A stretch of DNA of 26,922 nucleotides from NCBI GenBank assembly GCA_000708835.1, contig DF237819.1:1-26922 (forward strand), written 5' to 3'. The DNA comes from Klebsormidium nitens (lineage: Eukaryota > Streptophyta > Klebsormidiophyceae > Klebsormidiales > Klebsormidiaceae). Of this stretch, positions 11,501 to 21,639 are shown one piece after another; the stretch's first letter is position 1; each line of letters opens with the position of its first letter. Position numbers and translations under genes: made by a program. The notes under the pieces are model-generated. The model was not told the origin of the DNA and did not search any database. It worked only from the letters and a program-made list of their open reading frames with translations.

Positions 11501-12740
11501 GACTCTAATCACGGGCTTTAGGGGCCCTTGAAATTGTTTTTCTTCTGATTCAGGCCAGTGCGATAAGAAGCCCTCTCTTGGTGCATAGCCAGACAAAGCA
11601 AGTGGCCCTTCCTGCCAGCTCGTGTCTTTGCGCGACTCACCTAGGTGGTACATGTGCATGGAGCCACCCTTCCCGCGGCTGCACCCCGCCTGCCGCCCCA
11701 GCAGCTCTGCCACCACCTGCGCAGGGACGCAGCCAGGCACCACCGCTCAGGAGTCCACTGGGTAACACCCGCCACCACTGGCGCGGGTCACACAACCTGC
11801 GGGCAGTCGCGCAGTCCTCCACAATTCAATGCCCTCTGTGGGGCCTCCAAAAGCCACCACCTGTGGACTGGACCCCTCCTTGGCTGCCACCCGACCCTGC
11901 AGACAAGCGCCAGTAGGAAGCACACAGCTGTGTAAGCTCCAGCCTGCCTTGCCCGCCATGCCGGGCGTGCCCTCGGCGGAGTGCTGGTGGAGCTACCCCC
12001 TGCCGCTCACCTGTGTGACGGTGGCCCCACGCCCCAGGTAGTTGCAGTGCTCTGCAGCAAACAGCCAAGAAACACGTCAGCACCACCTCCGCCACTGTTG
12101 AGGCCCCGGGGCAGGTGGGGCAAGGTAACCTCACAAGAGCCTGCCTCAGGTGTGCTCTTCCCGCCTAGCCCAATCGCGCGTGCTCCGTGCGCTCACCCCG
12201 ATATGCAGTAATGAGGGGGTCTTCCCACGTGAGCGCAGCCTCCATGCCCACTGCCACCGCCTCCTGGCCGTCGTACAGGTGGCAGAAGCCGCGAATGTGG
12301 CCCTGCTTGTACAGCAGGTCCGAAGCGATCTCCATGCGGCGCATCACATTCATCACCCGGAAGAAGCGGAACAGCTCCTCCCCACTCGTCTCTGTGTGCT
12401 GGGGGGGCGGATCGCAATTGTGAGCCAGAAACTGCATGCACACAGGAGGGCCCAGGTCAGCTCGCACGCACACACCCTGAGTTCCCCCTGCGAGACAATG
12501 CTGGCCATAGCTGCCATGCATGCATGCCGCGCCGGGCCGCGGTGCCCCGGGTTAGCTGCTCACCGGCACAGGGATGTCCACGGGGATGGGCTTGTCATCC
12601 TGCGCTGGCGAATGCTGCTCTGCCTGGCCGCTCCAGCTGCGGGCCAGCAGGGCATCAGGCCACGACAACACGCGCCCGCCGCCCCCAACCCGACTCAAGA
12701 GGGGCAGCCCGCAGCGGAGCATGGCACCCGCGACAGGCAT
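8583..12740 (-). CDS. PDHA1: Pyruvate dehydrogenase E1 component subunit alpha, mitochondrial
   Basis: Thiamine-diphosphate subunit of the pyruvate dehydrogenase complex; with E1 beta it decarboxylates pyruvate in the mitochondrial matrix. Minus-strand exons, all in phase: 12740-12564, 12398-12197, 12051-12011, 11716-11641, 11124-11096, 10735-10677, 10392-10268, 10046-10032, 9825-9545, 9417-9287, 8646-8583. They total 1200 nt, 399 residues, a normal family length. The N-terminus (Met, then [12 protein letters not shown]) is Arg-rich and acid-poor, fitting a mitochondrial presequence. Motifs: [46 protein letters not shown]; the TPP motif GDG at 204-206 with NN at 233-234; and [20 protein letters not shown], where Ser302 corresponds to phosphorylation site 1. 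The matrix form is favoured over plastid or branched-chain E1 by this loop. The last exon restores the conserved tail (MFGADR). Exon 8 is only 15 nt. It is divergently oriented to bL34. Confidence 0.97.
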
Positions 12741-13268
12741 GGGGACAATACTGTGCAGCAGCTGGAACGAAGTCCTTGCAAATTGAAATGGAATTGAGAG
12801 CTAGATAGTAGATACGATTGGGGCAGATTGAACGCACATTCGCTGCGAGTCTGACGACTCTGACCACTAAACAAATTAAATAGACTCGACTCGACTCAGA
12901 TCGAGGAACTGGTCACTTTGCGAGCTTTGACAAATCAACCTGCACTCTGCACTTCGTCATGCTGGCATTGCTGCACGTCCGGCCGCGCAGTGGCGTTCCT
13001 GGCACCTGCGGCGATGGCAGTATACTGGTAGTACCGCACTATTAAGACTACGGTGGCAGCAGGACGGATCTACCTACGTTAGCAGCTGTGCATTTGGACC
13101 AGGGGCCAAAGGCTTTGGTGGAGGCATACTACCAGAATGCTGGCCCAGGTTCCGTGGAAGTAACGGTTCAACGGCAAAGCTGATGTTGATAAGACTATTG
13201 TATTAGGTCCGTGTGGTAGTTCTACTCCTGGTTGTGGTGGTGCAGCCCTTCGCTACGTACCCGCCGAC
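12741..13268. promoter_or_regulatory. Divergent promoter region between PDH E1 alpha and bL34
   Basis: The two ATGs point away from each other across about 530 bases, so both promoters and 5' UTRs must fit here unless there are upstream non-coding exons. On the minus strand TATTTAA at 12882-12876 lies about 136 bases before the E1 alpha ATG and is a possible TATA-like element. A short GACTC-type tandem repeat (about 12883-12898) follows it. On the plus side no convincing core element was seen. Confidence 0.5.
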
Positions 13269-14517
13269 ATGGCGCTGTCGTGGACCGCTTCTTTTCTTCG
13301 TTGCCGCTCGCTTGAGTGGGCCGCGCTGCTGCGCCCCTGCGCCGCCTTGCCTCTCGCACCCCTGGCCCACCAGCCCTTCACCTCGCATGCCTCGCTCGAG
13401 GTGCCCAAGTCTTCTGCCATGGCCGCCCCCGTCAACAGCTCCCTTGCGGGGTTGCCCCATCAAAGTGTCCCGTGCGAGCGGGAGGCGCTGCTGACGTGGC
13501 TGCGGCTGCTGCCCGGGCAGTCATGGGGGTGGTCGCCACGACCACGCATCGACGCAGAGGCGGAGAGGGACTGGCAGCGCCTGCTGCTGCTGCCGCAAGG
13601 GGCGTGGATCGGGGTGCCAAGCACACAGGAGCATCAGAGTGAGCGCCCACGCAGAGAGGGGAAACAGGCCGTGCCAGGTGGCGGCGCGCATCGGAGAGCC
13701 AGCGCTAGGATCAAGTGTCTTAACCCCAAGTGGAGAGGATCGCCGTTGCAAATGCTGCGCTCCCAATGCCCCCTTGGCACTTCAACATTCCCTCTACCGC
13801 TCTTTCTGGGTTGTGTTTTCCTTTTTTCAGCTGCCCGGCGGGCTTTGTCTCTTCTCAGGCGAGCGCGGCTGGCGGTGATACTGCCTCTGCTGATGCTGCC
13901 CTGCTTGCTTCTCCTGTGCAGGCCCGCCCAGCTGTCCTCCTACCTTCGGGCCAGAGTGAGGACTGCACTGTTTGACGTATGACGGTTGTGCTTCCAACAA
14001 TGTATGAAGGAAGAAGCTGCTGCTCGTGCTTCCAACCGCTCCTGCCTGCTCTGTTTTGCGGCCCTCTCTTGTGCCCAGGCTTGCGCTGCCGGCCTGTTTC
14101 TGTTCGTCATCGGCAGTGTCAGGCAGAGGCCCAGGCTGTGTGTGTGGGCGTGCGTGCAGGGCGCTGCAGGCCGCCACCAAGCGCACGTACCAGCCCAGTA
14201 ATCTGAAGCGCAAGAGGACGCACGGCTTCTTGATCAGGTGGGCCAGCAGATCGACGCAAGCGTCGCTGCTCTGCTCCAGCAATGGGATCGCGCTCGAAGG
14301 GGCCACTGAGGCTGGGCCCAGACAGTAGATGCAGGCGGTGCCACCGGCTCGCCCCTTGGAGGCCATGCTGTGTGTCACCTAGATCGTGCTTTTGGATAGA
14401 GCAAGTTCCGTTCCTCTTTTCTGACAGGGTTTCTACTGCTGCAGAAAACAAAGTGTTGGGGGACGACGGGTTTTGGCAAGGCGAATCGCAAAGGGACGGA
14501 AAAAACTCTCTGCTTGA
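13269..14517 (+). CDS. Ribosomal protein bL34, mitochondrial type
   Basis: Small basic protein of the large subunit of the bacterial-type organellar ribosome. Two exons are certain: 14170-14237 encodes KRTYQPSNLKRKRTHGFLIR, and 14445-14517 encodes the rest, with GGRRVLARRIAKGRKKLSA then TGA. The phase-2 donor AG|GTGGG joins acceptor CTGCTGCAG to give HGFLIRKQS. KRTHGFLxRK and ARRIAKGR resemble the plant mitochondrial paralogue more than plastid L34. Upstream, an ORF from ATG 13269 starts MALSWTASFLRCRS, a plausible mitochondrial presequence. Its path to 14170 is unsettled: it may run with an intron (donor at 13639, acceptor at 13830) and end at 13976 (GAC|GTATGA) or 13955 (AGA|GTGAGG), both phase 0. 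The total would be longer than bacterial L34, as usual for organellar forms. A TGTAA follows at 14799. Confidence 0.85.
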
Positions 14518-15620
14518 GCGGTCACCGGGCTTGCTTGACACTCAGCAGCCAGTTTGGCGGAGTGGGGAACTACCTTGCACGTGGGGCTCGATAACAGTCT
14601 TCAGGTCTGCATTTGCGCCGCCGGATCGACATTGGTCGTTGCTTGCGCAACCATTGCAAGTTCTCTATATTCCAAGTTCATTTTGATCGCAGCGCTTTTT
14701 ACAGTCTACTCAGGTCGCTTACTACACATTATGAATGGCAGCCCCCCAATCTGCCACATATGCTTGGTCGTTCACTGACCAACATCGAGCTCATTTTTGT
14801 AAACCTCAAGGCAGCTAGCCGCTGCTTGTACACTAAATGCACACTTGCGGGCTTACATGTTACACGAGTGAATGCACAAAGGGTCCCATTGTGCATGACG
14901 GTTCAAAATGCATCAAAGGTTGCGCGCGTAAGGTCAGTCCATGCACTTTCAAGGCCGATTGATCAAGAAACGTTATGAGCATTTAGGATCGGACGGCTAA
15001 GTACGTATAAAGCTAAACCTCAACGACTTATCATTTTTTGGGTCAATGTTGGCCTCAGCCTACTTCTGAGGCGTATATAGATGCACATGGCCCATGACAG
15101 CTGTATGTGTACTCGCGGAGCCTCATCAATTCTAATGCGGTTGATTATAGATCTTTCAACCGCGGCCGACCTGTGGCACCCTAGGCCTATCCCCCGGTGT
15201 AGGACCTACACACTGACGACTCCACCCGTCATCTAGATTGAACAACGTGCAGGCACTCGCTTGCAACCGTCAATCGTTTTCAGCTAGATGGTACCTGAGC
15301 CGAGCTTATTGGGGACAACTGCATGAGCTGCATGCGCAATGATCGTACTCATTTGTGCAAGCACTGCCCAATCGTCGACTTAGTGCACATGCAAGACCCC
15401 GCAAATTTGAACTTCCTCCGCAGAAAGCAATAACACTGAAGGGCAACTCTCAGCCTCATGAAGGATGGAGCAACACATTCGAGGTACGGATTAAAAGCAG
15501 CAATAAGTGACGAAATGCGACCCAATTGCTTATAGTCTGACCTTATCACGCCAGCTTTCATTCTCAAACCAATCGTCACGTTCTTCCCCATTGTGTCTGG
15601 ACGGTACGGTTATGCCAAGC
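14518..15620. other. Convergent intergenic region, AT-richer
   Basis: Lies between the 3' ends of bL34 (plus) and the acetyltransferase (minus). It contains a TGTAA at 14799 that could end bL34. Small ORFs (for example 14613-14978 plus and 15349-15591 minus) lack recognisable motifs. No repeat ends or RNA genes were seen. Confidence 0.5.
14799..14803 (+). promoter_or_regulatory. TGTAA poly(A) signal candidate, bL34
   Basis: Chlorophyte-type TGTAA element about 282 bases after the bL34 stop codon on the same strand. The distance is acceptable for an algal 3' UTR. Confidence 0.4.
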
Positions 15621-17305
15621 TCATGAGACTGCGCTCTCCCGAGCCTGCAAGCCTTGCCCCGGCCCGGCGGCCAGTGGCGCAAGCTGTTTGCGCATGAGGC
15701 TGCGGCGGCGCTGCAGGAAGAGCCAGCTGAGGGGCGTGTCGCGCGCCACCACGCAGTACCCCACTCCAGCGTAGACGTGCTGCGGGACGGAGTCCACAAA
15801 GCGCACATGCAGATACAGCGCGCGCTTGCCCAGTGCCGCCGCCAACTCCTCTGAGGCTACCAACAGCTGGCGGGCAACGCCGCGCCTGCACCCCCACCAC
15901 ACGCTCAGAAGCACGCCGGGGCCCAAAGAGGAGAATACTAGATTGTCAACGAAAGAAGCGGCCACCATCAAATCAAAAAGCATAGAAAAGGACCTCCTTC
16001 GCTCTGCACGCGTTTTGTGTTTGAGCGCGGCAGCATGTATGGTGCGCTGTACGCGGCCGACCTGCGGTGGCTAGGCTGGACCGCCATGTTGGAGAGGTAG
16101 GCGCTGGAGCGGTGGGGCGGGACGTTCAGTGTGGGGAAGCGGGGCAGGCTGCGCACCGCAAACGCGAGGCTCACAGTGCCCACCAGCACGGCTTGAGCCA
16201 GCGGGGGATCCCCTGAAGAGGCAGGGGGGGGATACCAGAGGGCCGCCTGGAAGTTCCAACACAAGAGGGCAGAGGTGAGAAGGATGGAGACAGCGACAAG
16301 TGAGAGTAGCACCATCAGAGGACGCGGACATGAGCAGCCTCCTTCGCACATTCTCAATGGCAACACACCGGCCAGCACCAAGTCCCCAGCTGGACAGGGC
16401 GCTGCAGCGCTGGTGTGTTTGTCTGTGGTAGGCGTGCTGGGGCGCGCGCGCACCAGGCAGACCCCCTGGCCCTTGGCGAAGAAGCGCTCCTGCTCCGCGA
16501 GGTACCTGACAATCTGCGTGCGGATGTAGCCCACCAGCGACGCCGCGTCAATGGAGTCCGCAAAGGACTCCGCCAGCAGCCCCACCGCCGCCTGCACCCC
16601 CCACCACCGCAGCCAGCGTCAGCCGCGCACCAGGGAGCCCTGCCGCAAACGGCGCTGCGCCAGGCAGCTGCTAGGCAAAACAAGGTGGTGGCGCCCCTGG
16701 CTGCCCCGCCTGCCCGCAGCGCAAGGCCTTGCTGCGGTGCTCTCTGTGGGGTGTGCTCCAGGGCGGCCCCTGTGCCAGCTCACCTCGTAGTGCTCTGCGT
16801 CCAGGGGCTGGATCACGAGGCGCCCCCCCTGGTGCGCCACCTCACGCCGGTAGCCCGCCACCAGCTGTGCTGGCGACACTGCCGGCCAGAGGGCCTCTGG
16901 GGGCACACGGCTCTCTCCCTCCAATGCACCTCCATTGCTCCCCCTCTGCGGCTCCACCTTAGGTGCATCCCGCGCGCTGCAGGAACACAAAGAGGCCGCC
17001 CGCCGCTGCACTTGCGGAGGGTCCAGCGGCCAGCCATGCCCGAGCAGCGGCCAGAGGGAGCCCCAGGACGGAGCAACAGCGAGCGGCTGTTGAGGGCGGC
17101 AGCTTCTGCGGGCGCCATGTCTTGCAGGCGGCTGGTCAGCAGGGCGGCGGCATGGGCGGCCAGGACAGGGTGGGCCAGCTGCAAGGGGAGACTCCAAGGC
17201 AGGCCCCAAGCCACGGCAATGGGGAGCGAGCCAGGCCGTTCCAGTGTGGTGGAGGTACGGGGGCGGCAGGGGAACCTGGAAGCACACCGCCATAGCCCCC
17301 GCCAC
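15621..17305 (-). CDS. GNAT-family N-acetyltransferase, probably plastid-targeted
   Basis: GCN5-related acetyltransferases move acetyl from acetyl-CoA to amino groups; plastid members acetylate protein N-termini and lysines. Minus-strand exons: ?-16784 (certain from 16976), 16591-16454, 16246-16062, 15885-15621, all in phase. The order fits the GNAT fold: RLVIQPLDAEHY (beta 1), AAVGLLAESFADS (alpha 1), GTVSLAF (beta 3), AYLSNMAVQPSHRR joined across an intron to RGVARQLLVASEELAAALG (beta 4, acetyl-CoA motif R-x-x-G-x-A), ALYLHV (beta 5), and HVYAGVGYCVVARD. The region before beta 1 would be the transit peptide, but its exon structure is unclear. The frame stays open to ATG 17305 (369 residues in a simple model). 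An acceptor at 16977 and a serine-bearing ATG at 17118 in another frame suggest a shorter spliced start. Substrate is unknown. The long acidic helix before beta 2 recalls plant plastid GNATs; this is from memory of the family. Confidence 0.85.
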
Positions 17306-17511
17306 CGTGTGCCGCTACCATGGGAGAGGATGACTCGCACGATCCATGTGAACAGACCGACGCCGACGGCGAGAGTTGAAGCCCATCTCCTACAGCAGTT
17401 TCCCTGCACACCGTCCGACAACATTGAGGGGAAACCGCGGTACCATTGAAACGGTAGTCATCGGTCTACCGTTTCTCTGGGCAATCCATCTCGAAGGACA
17501 TCGACGACTTC

Positions 17512-17826
17512 ATGCCCGGTTCACATGCGTCCAGTTTTGCTCAGTTTTGCTTGGTTTTGCCAAATATGTCCGACGTGGCAGCTCCGTAATCAGCGGGACG
17601 CATATGAACACCACTTTCGAAAACCGAGCAAAACCGAGCTCGGTATTTGCCGAGTATCCGAAAACTGGCCAAAACTCGCTGAAACTCGACCGCATTTCAA
17701 AGCTGCGTATTTGTCAAAACCGAACGCGGTCGACGGAGGCCGCGTTTTGAAAGATGAAAACGCGGCCCATTTTGCCGAGTTTTCGCCGGTTTCGGCAAAC
17801 TTTGAAAACGCATGTGAACCGGGCAT
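17512..17826. mobile_element. MITE-like element, 315 bp, perfect 19-bp terminal inverted repeats
   Basis: The 19-mer atgcccggttcacatgcgt at 17512-17530 is the exact reverse complement of 17808-17826. Beyond the perfect part, the inner flanks (TTTTGC-rich on the left, GCAAA/AAAACG on the right) continue as an imperfect inverted repeat. The interior has repeated AAAACCGAG-like motifs and no transposase. Size and structure fit a non-autonomous DNA transposon. No clean target-site duplication is visible: the flanks CGACGACTT (left) and CAGCAGCTT (right) match at seven of nine positions, at most a decayed duplication. Other copies in the genome would settle it. Confidence 0.65.
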
Positions 17827-17907
17827 CAGCAGCTTGCCGTTCCATTTACCGGTACCGTTTATGAAAGTTGCAACTACAGTACTTCGGACTCTGTGTTATG
17901 CCGCTCC

Positions 17908-17990
17908 GGGGCTGCGGGGCTGCGGGGCTGCGGGGCGCAGCGGAGCCTGCTGCGGGGCGCAGCGGAGCTGCGGGGCCGGGCGGCCCGCAG
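17908..17990. repeat. GC-rich short tandem repeat cluster
   Basis: Several consecutive GGGGCTGC units at about 17908-17935 are followed by two copies of a related unit (tgcggggcgcagcggagc and a near copy) up to about 17990. It is upstream of the coiled-coil gene and is simple-sequence DNA, prone to length variation. Confidence 0.75.
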
Positions 17991-18259
17991 CTCGCGCAAG
18001 CGTGACCTGACATCTAGCTAGCTGAAATACCGTAGTAAAGGCTAGCAGCTAGCTAGTACTAGTAGCTGCGTGACCACTGCCAGCATCTGCTCGACTCGAT
18101 GAACTGTGCAAACTGCAATGGACTTGCTTGCTTCAATCTTTGCTGATGTGCTTCGCGTCTGACGCCGCACATTGCCCCCGCCCAGCAGTTGCCGAGCCGC
18201 GGCATGGCGGCTGCCCGCTGGACCCCCCCGTCAGCGTGCTGCACGTTGGAGGCCCCGCA

Positions 18260-21200
18260 ATGAGCTTCCACAGGAGGCAGGAAGCGCCAATGCTGGCACA
18301 GCCCTCCGCAGCTCCCCTCCAAAACAGGCGAGTGGCACTCCGAAATATGACTGATCACACGGGCAGCAGGCATTGAGGCTGCCTGCCTCCTTGAGACCTC
18401 GGAAGGGCGTTTTCGGGCTGTGTTTCACATTTGCTTTTCCTCACTATCGGCCTTCTCTGTGCAGGTTTGAGGACATTCAAACACCCCTCCTTCCCCCTCT
18501 GCAATCGCCCCTGCCCCGCCTCTGGGGCTTGGGCCTTTTTGGGCTGCTGCTGGTGGGTGCCACCCTGCGAGGGATCTAGGTTGATGGGCCGCTCGTGCAA
18601 TGTGCCCACTCTGTCCTGCCTGGTCTGCATGGAACCAGCCTCTCATTCTAGTTGCTCGGCTGGTCTTCTCCAAGTGGCTTGTTGCATCCTGAAGCCCCTC
18701 CTGTGCGCCCTTTGGCCTGTGGCCTCACCCGGTTGCGAGCTGTGGCCAGGCCCTGCTGCTGCCCCTGCTCCTGCTGGACCCCCTGCCCCGGCCCCTCGCG
18801 GGGCTGCCCGCCTGGCAGCTGCGCGCCGCGGCTGCGCTGCTGCTGCTTGGAGCTACGGGTGAGCCCCCCAGCCCCCCGCTTGCCTCCTGCCCCTCACTCA
18901 CCTTCTTGCCGCCCCCACAGTCACCCTGCACTGCCCCCGTCCTGCCCCCGGCTTGATGTGCCTCGTCTGATGCGTGCGCCGTTGGCGCCCTTCCCCTGGC
19001 AGGCTGCCTGGAGCGCCACCTGATCTCCCTCCAGAAGCATGTCCGCCGCCAGGTGAGCGCCTCCTCACTTGGGCATGCGCCCGTATGCCGTCCAGCCCGA
19101 GCCTAGTACTCCAGGTGGCATGCCCTGCCCTGGCCGGCTGTGCTGACGCCCCTTCTCCCGGTGCGCGGACATGCAGGGCCACCTGGGGGCCTACCGCCGC
19201 CTCAAGCCGCTCAGCCGCCTGCCACTGCTCTTGGCTACAGCAGGTCAGGCCCTCATCTCGCCACCCTTGCCCCCGTTTGTGTCTCTGCCGACCCCACCTG
19301 GAGACAAGTACGGTGTGCCACATTGCCCGTGCTTCTCAGGCTGGCCTGCACCCATTGCACCCCTTGCGCATCCCTGCAGGGCTGGCGGGCCTGCTAGCAG
19401 TGGTGGTGGGGTCTGCGGGGCACCGTCGGGGTTCCGAGTGGCGGGGGCCAGCCGTGAGGTAGGGCGGGGGTGATGCATGGGCATGCGCTGGGAGGGGGTC
19501 CCCCTTGTTCCGCCGCAGCCAGCATGGCGCATTGCGCGTCTCCTCCTCCATGCCGTACCTGGCGCTCACCCTTGCCTTGGTTGTGCCCCCCCAGGTCCAT
19601 TGTGGGTGCAGAGGTGCTGCTTATTGCCGCCGCTGTGGCTCGCTACACTGGTGAGGGCCCCTTGGCTTCCCAGGCAAGGGCCACCGCTGGGCAGGGGTTT
19701 GCAGCACCCTTTCACGTTTGCCGCCCTGCGTGGCCACTACGCTGTCCCTTTGCCTGCCTCCTGTTGCTCCATCTCGCCCCTGCTGCAGTTCATGTCGCCC
19801 TGCTTCGTCCTTACTGCTGAGCCCCATTTCCTCTGCCGTTGTCCCCTCCCCTCCCAGCGCTCCTCCTGCAGTTGCCGCAGGGTGTTCCCGCCCCAGACAC
19901 GGCCTCCTGCCTGCACTCCCCTCTGCAGTCGCCGCTGGCCCCATCCGTCGCCCCGCAGTGAGTCGGACCGAGCAACTCCTGACCGGCCAGCTTGGGGCAG
20001 GTCGCACAACTCTGCCTGAGCTTCCCTGTGGCCAGTGCCACCCGCCTGCGTGCCTGTTCCCCTCGTCCTTCTGCCCCACCCGCCTGTGCGTGTGCGTGTG
20101 CCTGTGCAGCGTGCCCGCCGCTGGCGCTGCCTCTGCCTCGCAGAGTGTGCTCGACCATCAGGCGGAGCTCCTTCGCTTCCACCAGGAGCGCATACATCAC
20201 CTGGCGGCAGAGGTCAGCCCCCCCCCCCCGTCCTCGCTGCGCGGCCCACCCTGCCTGGACTGATTAAGCCAGGACCAAGGCCGCTGGCCGCCCGCTGGGT
20301 TTGAGCATGCCCGCTCTAGCGTCCTCCTGTTTCTGGCCGCCGCCCTGCTGCTGACTGCGGCTTCTCTCCGCTTCGGCCGTGGTGTGCAGGTGGTGCGGCT
20401 GCAGGAGGGTCTGGCGACCGCCGGCACGCGGCCTCCGCTGGCGGGGGGGCCCACTACGCAGGTGACGCGCCACCTCCACCGCCGTGCCGAGCTCCGGGTC
20501 GTCTCACTACTGATCTTGCGCAGTGCCCCCTCTCCGCCTCCTGCTTCCCGCTGTCCAGATCCATCTGCGCCTGGCCGTGGTATGCCTGCGGTGCTCGCCG
20601 CCCCACCGTCTCCCTGCACTGGTGTGCGCGTGCAGGCGGACCTGGAGTACGGGCTGGCCACCCGCGAGCAGGAGCTGCGCACCGTGGCAGCAGAGGTACC
20701 GCCGCGCCGCCCTCTGCTGGCCTGCCTGCTGGGCCCAGGCCGCTCGACGTCCGTAGCGCTGTGCTTCTCTGCGGTCATCTGGCGCATCTGCCTCGGGCCG
20801 CTTGTCCGCCTTGGAAAGCGTGAGCCGTGTTGCGGGGGTCTCTAACTGCGCTGCTGCGGGGGTGTGCGTGCAGCGGGACGTGCTGGCCCGCGAGGTGCGC
20901 GGCGTGCGGGCGGTCCTTGCGGAGGCGCAGGCCGAGCTAGCGCGCCTGCGCTCCGCGTCAAAGCAGGTGCCTCGCCCGTCCGTCCCGGCCCTCCTTTTAA
21001 CCTTGACCTTTGCTTCTCTTTGAACGGGTTGCTCGATAACCTGAGCTGGCGGCACTTCCATCCATGTCTGTGATCATATCTGCGGCCTGAGTGCCCCTGC
21101 GTCTGATGCACGGGCGTGTCTGCCCCTGCCACTTAACCTGTGTGCTTGCAAGAGTGCGCGGTGTTTGCGGGCGCCCTTACCAGCATTCTGCCGTCGGCGT

Positions 21201-21530
21201 GCAGCATGTCGAGGAGAACGCGCGGCTGCGGGCCATGCGGGACGAGTGGAGTGCACGCAGTGCCAAGGTGAGGCCCCGCCGTGGCCGCCAAGACCGGCGC
21301 AGGCGATCGTGAGAGGGAGCCGGGGGCAGGCGGGCAGCAGGATGGGGGAGCAGGGTCCTCTGTGAATGCTGGTGCATGTTGGACTGTTCACGCCGTCTTC
21401 GCAACATCTGGGGGTTCTTTCTCGTGCTGGCAGCCGCTTGGCCGCCTGGCATGCCGATGACCGCCAGCGTTTCCGGGTGCAGCTGGAGCAGACCCTGTTG
21501 CAGGTGCAAAGAGGCACGGGCAGCACATGA
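18260..21530 (+). CDS. Uncharacterised membrane protein with C-terminal coiled coil
   Basis: I assign no function. Exons in phase: 18465-18552, 18750-18858, 19003-19052, 19177-19243, 19380-19458, 19595-19650, 19858-19957, 20110-20212, 20390-20461, 20559-20579 (21 nt), 20636-20695, 20874-20966, 21205-21267, 21468-21530; these code about 341 residues. A first exon to 18327 with GC donor AG|GCGAGT fits phase 2 exactly and gives a start at ATG 18260 (MSFHRRQEAP...); this is tentative. The first half has hydrophobic segments (GLGLFGLLLALLLPLLLL, LRAAAALLLLGA, PLLLATAGLAGLLAVVVG, GAEVLLIAAAVA). The second half is heptad-rich (LDHQAELLRFHQERIHHLAAE, then REQELRTVAAERDVL and VEENARLRAMRDEWS). From memory a conserved plant membrane/coiled-coil family has similar segments; not checked. 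The last acceptor could instead be at 21482. Confidence 0.75.
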
Positions 21531-21639
21531 GAGGAGGGGACCGACACCGGCGGTGCAGCCGAGTCAGCACGTCGCAAGCAAGTGCCTGGCTGAATCTTGA
21601 AGCACCTCACAGCGAAATTGCGCTTTCTTGAAGATGACC

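Larger units (their letters stand above)
17306..18259. other. Intergenic region holding a MITE-like element and short repeats
   Basis: Between the divergent acetyltransferase and coiled-coil genes. It carries the inverted-repeat element at 17512-17826, the GGGGCTGC-type repeat cluster at 17908-17990, and a CTAG/AGCT-rich stretch at about 18013-18066. The rest should contain the two promoters; no clear core element was seen. Confidence 0.6.

Noticed and set aside
13316-13650. ORFs overlapping the bL34 leader in other frames and on the minus strand
   Set aside because: None has a recognised motif; openness in several frames is expected from the high GC of the leader exon.
18013-18066. CTAG/AGCT-rich palindromic stretch as a possible operator
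   Set aside because: Similar runs occur at about 22340-22430 in a gene-free area; they look like simple-sequence tetranucleotide bias without defined borders.
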